Positions 58,570-64,000 of a stretch of 64,000 nt of DNA are shown in pieces. The DNA is from Scytonema sp045865695 (GTDB lineage Bacteria > Cyanobacteriota > Cyanobacteriia > Cyanobacteriales > Nostocaceae). Made by a program: the position numbers and the translations under genes. Within the stretch, counting starts at the first letter, position 1. Each line of letters begins with the position of its first letter. Location of the stretch: positions 133,578 to 197,577 of the forward strand of contig NZ_BAACAP010000254.1 in assembly GCF_045865695.1 (NCBI RefSeq). Direction: 5' to 3'. The notes under the pieces are model-generated. The model saw nothing but the letters and a program-made list of their open reading frames with translations, did no database searches and was not told the DNA's origin.

Positions 58570-60130
58570 AAACTTTTAATAACTCTTCTGTTTGGCGGGG
58601 TTGAACCAGTGTATTCGCGCACAGAATACCGGAAGCCGCTACAGCTGGTACGCCAATTCCAGGCATAGTACTATCACCTACCCGATACAAACCCTGTATT
58701 GGTGTTTGTACTCCTGGAAACATCCCTTTACCCGCCTTAATTGCGGGACCGTAAGTTCCGCGATACCTTCGCAAATAATGAGCGTGAGTTAAAGGTGTTC
58801 CAATAAGTTCTAACACCACACGTTCCCGAATATCTGGGATAATTCGTTCTAAGGCTCGGTATAAAGTTTGTGCTTTTGAGTGCTTTTTCTCTTCGTAATC
58901 GTCATTCCGTTCCCACCCTGTAAAAGGTTCCAAAGTATAGGCGTGAACCACATGATGACATAAAGGTGCTAATGTTGCATCCCACACGCTAGGAATGGAT
59001 ATCATGCAGGTGTTTCCGGGTTCTGCGATATCTTTGTCACTATTATGAACAACGACATGATGCCCTGTTAAATTTTCTAGATCGCGATCGCGAATGCCCA
59101 AATGCAAGTGCATGAAACTGTCAACAGCAGGTGTATCTAAAGCTGTTTTACAAAAGGAAGAAGGCAAATCTTCGGGTTGCAGCAGATGGGTGTATGTATC
59201 CCAAAGACTAGCGTTGGAAATAACCACAGGTGCTTTTAGAGTTTGACCGTTTTTCAAGCGCACCCCAGTAACTCTACGCAGAGACTGACTATGGCGCATC
59301 TTATCTTTCGTCCTATCGTAGGTTGTGCCATGACTCATCTCTACAAGAATTTGCTCGACATGATGACCTAACAATAATTCACCGCCCCAACGTTTGAGTC
59401 CTCGAACCAAAGCCTTGACAATTGCGTCACTTCCACCTAGTGGATACTCTACATTAGTTTGGGAACGTTCGCCCAACATAAAAGCTACTTCAGGGGCAAT
59501 AGTGCCATGTGCTTTTAAACCGGATAACAGAAAACATTCTAAATCGATGAGTTGCCTTACCCAAGGATCTTTTACTGTTCCATCCATTACATTACCAACA
59601 GAAGATTGCACGAGCTGCAAGTTAGGTAACATTTTGAATAAAGATGGTAAGTACTGCCCAACCAACACGGGTATTAATTGCCAATCAGCCCTTAAAGCCA
59701 AAGAAGGAATACCCTTCATTGCCTCGTATAGAGGTAACAACCGGTCTGCAAACTGCTTCCACTCTTTAGCACCTTGGGGTGTTGTCTTGGCTATTTCTTC
59801 AAAATAACGTTCCGCATTGCTATAGACCGGAAAAGAAATATTTGGCAAGTGATAATGACCAAGGGGGTCATAAGCTACAGTTTGTAAAGATTCGCCCAAA
59901 GCGTCTAAAACCTGTTTTACAGGATTTAAACTTTTGGCACCAGTCAGACCACAATAGAATGAAGGACCGGAATCAAATTCAAACCCCCGTCGTTTAAAGC
60001 TGTGTGCAGCGCCTCCCGCTACTGTATGGCTTTCACAAACAACGACCCGTTTACCATAACGAGCAAGTAATGCAGCAGCAGTTAACCCGCCAATACCACT
60101 TCCAATGACTATGACATCAAGATTGTCCAT
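58565..60130 (-). CDS. FAD-dependent oxidoreductase of the CrtISO/phytoene desaturase group
   Basis: A 521-residue flavoprotein. DVIVIGSGIGGLTAAALLAR near residues 4-23 binds FAD; GGAAHSFKRRGFEFDSGPSF near 41-60 is typical of carotenoid isomerase/desaturase-like enzymes; the C-terminal LYRVGDSTMPGIGVPAVAAS near 486-505 closes the FAD site. It resembles carotenoid isomerase more than phytoene desaturase, but the N-terminal half differs from the CrtH sequence I recall, so carotenoid substrate is only likely. ATG 60130 is chosen over an upstream ATG at 60154 that is read from TTTGTCA repeats. Its stop lies in an interspersed repeat. Confidence 0.82.
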   Translation of the reverse strand: MDNLDVIVIGSGIGGLTAAALLARYGKRVVVCESHTVAGGAAHSFKRRGFEFDSGPSFYCGLTGAKSLNPVKQVLDALGESLQTVAYDPLGHYHLPNISFPVYSNAERYFEEIAKTTPQGAKEWKQFADRLLPLYEAMKGIPSLALRADWQLIPVLVGQYLPSLFKMLPNLQLVQSSVGNVMDGTVKDPWVRQLIDLECFLLSGLKAHGTIAPEVAFMLGERSQTNVEYPLGGSDAIVKALVRGLKRWGGELLLGHHVEQILVEMSHGTTYDRTKDKMRHSQSLRRVTGVRLKNGQTLKAPVVISNASLWDTYTHLLQPEDLPSSFCKTALDTPAVDSFMHLHLGIRDRDLENLTGHHVVVHNSDKDIAEPGNTCMISIPSVWDATLAPLCHHVVHAYTLEPFTGWERNDDYEEKKHSKAQTLYRALERIIPDIRERVVLELIGTPLTHAHYLRRYRGTYGPAIKAGKGMFPGVQTPIQGLYRVGDSTMPGIGVPAVAASGILCANTLVQPRQTEELLKVL

Positions 60131-60138
60131 TTTTGTTA

Positions 60139-60341
60139 TTTTGTCATTTGTCATTTGTTATTTGTCATTTGTTCAATAGTAAACGACCAATGACTAAAAT
60201 ACTTAATTATTATGCGTCCTTTGTTCAATAGTGAACCACCAATGACCAATGACCAATGACTAATGACCAATGACTAATCCCCAATCCCCATGGCCCCTTA
60301 TCCCCAGAAGGGGTCCCGAGTTCCCCAATCCCCAATCCCCA
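60139..60341. repeat. Compound heptamer repeat region between divergent genes
   Basis: It contains TTTGTCA units (60139-60172), a twice-occurring TTGTTCAATAGT block (about 60168 and 60221), AATGACC units (60240-60276) and the CCCCAAT leader repeat with core CCCTTATCCCCAGAAGGGG (60275-60341). The last is an inverted relative of 12481-12546. All promoters for the two divergent genes must lie here. Confidence 0.8.
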
Positions 60342-61124
60342 ATGACCCAAGCATTAATTGAACTAAAAGGCATCTCTAAATCTTTTGGTAGCAATAAAGT
60401 ATTAGATAATGTAGATTTGACGCTCGCTCGAGGAGAGGCACTAGGGATTATAGGTCCTAGCGGTACTGGTAAGTCAACAATTTTACGAGTTATTGCTGGG
60501 TTACTTTCTCCTGATGAAGGAGAGATTTACATAAAAGGAGAACGGCGAGAGGGTTTGATTGAAGATGGCACAGATCCAGTTGGTATTGGTATGGTATTTC
60601 AACAAGCGGCATTGTTTGATTCTTTAACTGTTGAGGAGAATGTAGGTTTTTTACTCTACCAACACTCAAAACTACCTCGTCAACGGGTTCGAGAACTGGT
60701 TAATGAAAAATTAGAAATGGTTGGGTTGGGGGGAATAGGCGATCGCTTTCCTGCTGAACTTTCTGGTGGTATGCGAAAACGGGTTAGTTTCGCTCGTGCT
60801 ATCATGTCTAATCCCGATAACCCTAAAGACTCTCCAGAGGTTTTGCTGTACGATGAACCAACCGCCGGACTAGATCCCATTGCTTCTACGGTGATAGAAG
60901 ATTTAATCCGGCATTTACAATCGACACAAGGCGTTTGTGGCACTTACGCTATAGTAACTCACCAAGAAAGCACTATTCGTCGCACGGCTGATAAACTGGT
61001 GTTTCTTTATCAGGGAAAAGTGCAATGGCAAGGTACAGTGAATGAATTGGATAAAACAGACCATCCCTTGATTAGACAATTTATGAGCGGGAGTGTCAAT
61101 GGACCAATTCAGGTTATCGGATAG
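60342..61124 (+). CDS. MlaF-like ABC transporter ATP-binding protein
   Basis: A 260-residue ATPase of the Mla/TGD3 lipid-transport type. IIGPSGTGKSTILRVIAGLL near residues 36-55 is Walker A, GMVFQQAALFDSLTVEENVG near 83-102 the Q-loop region, LSGGMRKRVSFARAIM near 143-158 the signature and LLYDEPTAGLDPI near 168-180 Walker B. LSGGMRKRV is the Mla subgroup signature. ATG 60342 is preferred; the preceding 24 codons are repeat. The MCE-domain gene follows 124 bp later. The MlaE permease is not in the window. Confidence 0.88.
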   Translation: MTQALIELKGISKSFGSNKVLDNVDLTLARGEALGIIGPSGTGKSTILRVIAGLLSPDEGEIYIKGERREGLIEDGTDPVGIGMVFQQAALFDSLTVEENVGFLLYQHSKLPRQRVRELVNEKLEMVGLGGIGDRFPAELSGGMRKRVSFARAIMSNPDNPKDSPEVLLYDEPTAGLDPIASTVIEDLIRHLQSTQGVCGTYAIVTHQESTIRRTADKLVFLYQGKVQWQGTVNELDKTDHPLIRQFMSGSVNGPIQVIG

Positions 61125-61175
61125 AACGATGCGTGAATTTTATATTTTGGATTGAAGACAAATCTAAAAAATTTT

Positions 61176-61229
61176 GGATGCGTGGATGCGTGGATGCGTG
61201 GATTAAATCTAAAATCTAAAATCTAAAAT
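61176..61229. repeat. Tandem GGATGCGT and AAATCTA arrays
   Basis: Three and a half GGATGCGT octamers (61176-61203) followed by three AAATCTA heptamers (61205-61229), between the two lipid-transport genes. Confidence 0.8.
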
Positions 61230-61248
61230 AATAGAGAGGAGAATTGAT

Positions 61249-62850
61249 ATGCGATCGCGGACATTTCGAGAAGGCTCTGTCGGACTATTACTTTTACTAG
61301 GATTGGGAGTATTTGGTCTAATTTTTGCATGGTTAAATAGAGTGAATGCTGGGCGCAATTCCTATAAAGCTATTGTAGAATTTGCTAATGCCGGAGGAAT
61401 GCAGAAAGGAGCGGTTGTCAGGTATCGCGGTGTTAAAGTAGGTAGAATTGCCGACATCAGACCCGGACCGAATAATGTTGAAGTTGAAATCGAAATTAGC
61501 GATCCCAACCTCATTATTCCTAGTGATGTAAAAGTTGAAGCCAATCAATCCGGGTTGATTAGTGAAAGCATTGTTGATATTACACCAAGAACAAAGTTAA
61601 TCCCATCTGGTAATGTTGCTAAACCATTGGATAAAAATTGCAATCCCCAAATTATTGTCTGTAATACTTCTCGGTTAAAAGGTCAAATTGGTATCAGTCT
61701 TGACGAACTTATTCGCACAACGACAGAGTTAGCAACTCTGTACACTAATCCACAATTTTATAAAAATGTTAATAAAGCTGTGGAAAACACTGCAGTGGCA
61801 GCAGAAAGTGTTGCTCAGTTAAGTCGCAATCTTAATGGTTTAAGCAAAAGCTTACAACAACAAGTTAATGGCATTTCTGAAACAACAGATACAATTCAAC
61901 AAGCCACAACTCAACTAACGTCATCGACTACTAGAACTTTAGATCGACTTAGTACATCTACGACCCAAACCTTAGATCGAATTGGTGAAACGGCAGGGCA
62001 GTTTAGTGGTACAGCTACTCAATTTAGTGTAACTGCTAAGGAAATTCGTTTCACAGCAAATCAAGCTAATAAATTGATTAATAACCTTGATACTGCACTC
62101 GGAGAAAACCGCTCTTCACTGGTTGCTGCCTTAAATAATATTACTGAGACTAGTAATGCATTGCGTCAAACAGTCAGCAGTTTGTCACCTACGGTCAATC
62201 GCGTGACACAAGGTCAATTACTGCAAAATCTAGAAACTCTCTCAGCCAACGCCGCACAAGCTTCTGCCAACTTGCGGGATGTTACCAATTCTCTCAACAA
62301 TTCCAGCAACTTATTAGTGCTGCAACAAACTCTAGATTCTGCACGGGTAACGTTTGAGAATACCCAGAAAATTACATCTGATTTGGACGAATTGACGGGA
62401 GATCCAGCGTTTCGACAAAATCTTCGACAACTTGTTAATGGTTTGAGTGGCTTAGTGTCTTCCACACAGCAAATGCAGCAGGATGTACGGGTTGCAACTA
62501 CTTTAGACTCAATCAAAACTGCTGTTTACAATTCAAAGATGACAACGCCCTCCACAACTACAAAGCCACCACAGATAACATTTAATATTCCATTAGATAG
62601 CGATCGCAACCTCATTAAAACTTCTCTACCAACATCAATAACCTTTACGACTGAGACTCCAAGGACAAATCAGCAGCAAATCGTCATTAATGATGTTGTA
62701 CCTCCGGTCATTAAAAGCGATAAACAACCTTCGCAACCCCCCAAAGAAACCCAACAACCCGAATCAGCAACCACTTCTACCAATTCCCCTTCATCCCAAG
62801 AAAATCTTTTAAAACAACTTAGACAGCATCGAGAGACAAGAGGGGACTAG
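61249..62850 (+). CDS. MlaD-family (MCE-domain) lipid-transport protein
   Basis: A 533-residue protein with one N-terminal membrane span (GLLLLLGLGVFGLIFAWLNR near residues 12-31), a single MCE domain (about 38-115: FANAGGMQKGAVVRYRGVKV, VKVEANQSGLISESIVDIT), then a long helical, Gln/Asn/Ser/Thr-rich region to about 420 with heptad-like repeats (TTQLTSSTTRTLDRLSTSTT), and a low-complexity Pro/Thr tail. It would form the substrate-binding part of a lipid transporter in the envelope or thylakoid/plasma membrane. GAGAGGAG precedes the ATG. Works with the MlaF-like ATPase upstream. Confidence 0.88.
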   Translation: MRSRTFREGSVGLLLLLGLGVFGLIFAWLNRVNAGRNSYKAIVEFANAGGMQKGAVVRYRGVKVGRIADIRPGPNNVEVEIEISDPNLIIPSDVKVEANQSGLISESIVDITPRTKLIPSGNVAKPLDKNCNPQIIVCNTSRLKGQIGISLDELIRTTTELATLYTNPQFYKNVNKAVENTAVAAESVAQLSRNLNGLSKSLQQQVNGISETTDTIQQATTQLTSSTTRTLDRLSTSTTQTLDRIGETAGQFSGTATQFSVTAKEIRFTANQANKLINNLDTALGENRSSLVAALNNITETSNALRQTVSSLSPTVNRVTQGQLLQNLETLSANAAQASANLRDVTNSLNNSSNLLVLQQTLDSARVTFENTQKITSDLDELTGDPAFRQNLRQLVNGLSGLVSSTQQMQQDVRVATTLDSIKTAVYNSKMTTPSTTTKPPQITFNIPLDSDRNLIKTSLPTSITFTTETPRTNQQQIVINDVVPPVIKSDKQPSQPPKETQQPESATTSTNSPSSQENLLKQLRQHRETRGD

Positions 62851-62911
62851 GGACTAGGGACTAGGGATTAGAAGTAAGTTATTCCCTAGTCCCCAATCCC
62901 CAATCCCTAGT
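62842..62911. repeat. GGGACTA heptamers with inverted halves
   Basis: GGGGACTAGGGACTAGGGAC-type units (62842-62870) face CCCTAGTCCCCAATCCCC-type units (62882-62911). The hairpin overlaps the 3' ends of two convergent genes and could act as a bidirectional terminator-like structure. Confidence 0.75.
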
Positions 62912-63197
62912 TCCAATCTTCCTCTTCCCGTTTGCCACGACTCTTGTAGATTCCCCCAAGATTATGAAGCTGGCGAGTTTTCTCAAACAATTGTTCCTCA
63001 GTAAGACTCCATTGCTGTAAAATCTGGTTGAGATCCCGTTGAATGTCTTTTGCACCAGGAAAACCTTGATAGCGAATTCGCAATCTTGCTAATTCTGCTA
63101 AATTATAATCAGTTACTTCTTGAGTTAGTAAAGTATCAACGATGGGGCGATCGCGATTGTATAGAGGATGCTGTTGCTCTTTGTTTCCTGCACTCAT
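62907..63197 (-). CDS. DUF3288-family protein
   Basis: A 96-residue cyanobacterial protein of unknown function. EQQHPLYNRDRPIVDTLLTQ near residues 6-25, YNLAELARLRIRYQGFPGAK near 31-50 and LTEEQLFEKTRQLHNLGGIY near 65-84 match DUF3288. ATG 63197 (MSAGNKEQQHP) is chosen; the frame continues to 63251 through AATTATGA repeats, which would add a spurious hydrophobic leader. It converges on the MCE gene. Confidence 0.85.
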   Translation of the reverse strand: MSAGNKEQQHPLYNRDRPIVDTLLTQEVTDYNLAELARLRIRYQGFPGAKDIQRDLNQILQQWSLTEEQLFEKTRQLHNLGGIYKSRGKREEEDWN

Positions 63198-63199
63198 AG

Positions 63200-63268
63200 A
63201 AATTATGAATGATAAATTATGAATGATGAATGATTTTTCATAATTTATCATTCATGATTCATAATTTC
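63200..63268. repeat. AATTATGA tandem and inverted repeat
   Basis: AAATTATGAATGATAAATTA-type units face their complement (CATAATTTATCATTCATGAT) across a T-rich centre, forming a long hairpin directly upstream of the DUF3288 gene. Confidence 0.75.
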
Positions 63269-63419
63269 TACGGCTAATACACCTTAACTCTTACGGGTCT
63301 CACTACTGTCAGTCACCTTAAAATAAAGATACATTGTCATTAAGTAAAGTAAACAAATGTTCAGGTGAGGGTGAGTCACATCACCCGAAGCCCAAGCAGC
63401 AAGGGAGCAAGTACCCGCT

Positions 63420-64000
63420 ATGTTTGAACACTTCACATCTGAAGCTATAAAAGTCATTATGCTAGCCCAGGAAGAGGCTCGTCGCCTGGGGCACAATTTT
63501 GTAGGCACTGAGCAAATTCTCTTGGGTTTGATTGGCGAAGGAACAGGGGTTGCTGCCAAAGTGCTGATTGACTTGGGCGTTACTCTCAAAGACGCACGTC
63601 GCGAAGTAGAAAGAATTATTGGTCGGGGTTCTGGCTTTGTCCCCCCGGAAATTCCTTTCACTCCCAAGGTGAAAAGTCTGTTTGAGCAAGCGTTTAAGGA
63701 AGCTCGCAGTCTGGGACAAAATTATATCAGTACCGAACACTTACTGTTAGGTTTAACTGAGGCTGGTGAAGGAGTCGCCGCTAAAGTTCTACAAAATCTC
63801 GGACTAGATCTATCTCAAGTCCGCACAGCAGTTATTCGCAATTTGGGCGAAGCTACATCGGTGGCTGGAGGTCGCGGCGGTAGCAGTAACGGTCAACGGC
63901 GCAACCAGTCTCTCACTTTAGAAGAATTTGGTAAAAATCTGACTAAGCTAGCCACCGAAGGTAAGCTAGACCCTGTTGTTGGTCGTGAGAAAGAAATTGA
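63420..64000 (+). CDS. clpC: ATP-dependent Clp protease ATP-binding subunit ClpC (5' part)
   Basis: The first 193 residues of ClpC, an AAA+ unfoldase that feeds substrates to ClpP; the gene runs off the window. MFEHFTSEAIKVIMLAQEEA is the classic start. Two N-domain repeats are visible (HNFVGTEQILLGLIGEGTGV near 25-44 and NYISTEHLLLGLTEAGEGVA near 100-119), then LTLEEFGKNLTKLATEGKLD leading into the first AAA+ module with DPVVGREKEI. AAGGGAG lies about 13 bp before the ATG. A small hairpin GGGTGA..TCACCC (63369-63386) is in the leader. Confidence 0.95.
   Translation, partial: MFEHFTSEAIKVIMLAQEEARRLGHNFVGTEQILLGLIGEGTGVAAKVLIDLGVTLKDARREVERIIGRGSGFVPPEIPFTPKVKSLFEQAFKEARSLGQNYISTEHLLLGLTEAGEGVAAKVLQNLGLDLSQVRTAVIRNLGEATSVAGGRGGSSNGQRRNQSLTLEEFGKNLTKLATEGKLDPVVGREKEI

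Noticed and set aside
63284..63740. Minus-strand frames at the right end
   Set aside because: They are antisense to the clear clpC start.

Overview
The window is chromosomal DNA of a cyanobacterium, most likely a filamentous, heterocyst-forming type. Evidence seen directly: frequent HIP1 octamers (GCGATCGC, e.g. 1822-1829), a full orange carotenoid protein gene, an xisI-like remnant, a ClpC start, a DUF3288 gene, PEP-CTERM proteins, and many short tandem heptanucleotide repeats (GGGGATT, ACTGGTC, TTTGTCA and similar) of the sort known from Nostocales. The genus cannot be fixed by eye.

Layout. 0.1-1.8 kb: an acetyltransferase, a methyltransferase and a hairpin repeat. 1.8-15 kb: a long leftward run of sugar genes with four complete GT9 (heptosyltransferase-family) genes and one truncated copy, a GT2, two stand-alone GT4s, hldE, gmhB, a short-chain dehydrogenase, and a GT4 fused to a GmhA-type SIS domain. 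Together GmhA, HldE and GmhB would carry sedoheptulose-7-phosphate to ADP-D-glycero-beta-D-manno-heptose; the GT9 proteins are the likely users. No HldD epimerase is in view. 15-19 kb: a TnpB gene with a divergent small gene, then small hypothetical genes. 18.9-22.9 kb: a SNF2 helicase and SWIM zinc-finger pair. 23.3-24.3 kb: the orange carotenoid protein with its terminator. 24.4-31 kb: xisI remnant, a PEP-CTERM protein, and a type I secretion operon (parvulin, cNMP-domain ABC exporter with an inactive C39-like domain, HlyD-type adaptor).

31-41 kb is mixed accessory and core DNA: broken small genes, two Uma2 nucleases, a TIR-bounded MITE-like element, phosphofructokinase, a methyltransferase, a ParA/ParB-like pair next to a pentapeptide-repeat protein, an ECF sigma fragment, an SDR, and a toxin-antitoxin locus in which both genes are frameshifted. 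41-52 kb looks like a defence/stress region: a hybrid histidine kinase, a membrane adenylate cyclase, an XPB-like helicase next to a Bax1/DUF790 nuclease, hicBA, a secreted protein with three internal repeats, a third Uma2, an orphan HicB, and a cytosine DNA methyltransferase two bases from a PD-(D/E)XK nuclease.

52-64 kb is more housekeeping-like: a tandem histidine phosphatase, a dihydroorotase-like protein lacking some metal ligands, a peptidoglycan-binding protein, a CrtISO-like oxidoreductase, an MlaF/MlaD lipid-transport pair, DUF3288 and the 5' part of clpC. Repeats are a theme throughout. Heptamer arrays lie between genes, enter coding sequence in frame, provide stop codons for at least three unrelated genes, and form matching leaders in front of two others. 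No rRNA, tRNA or CRISPR array was recognised.
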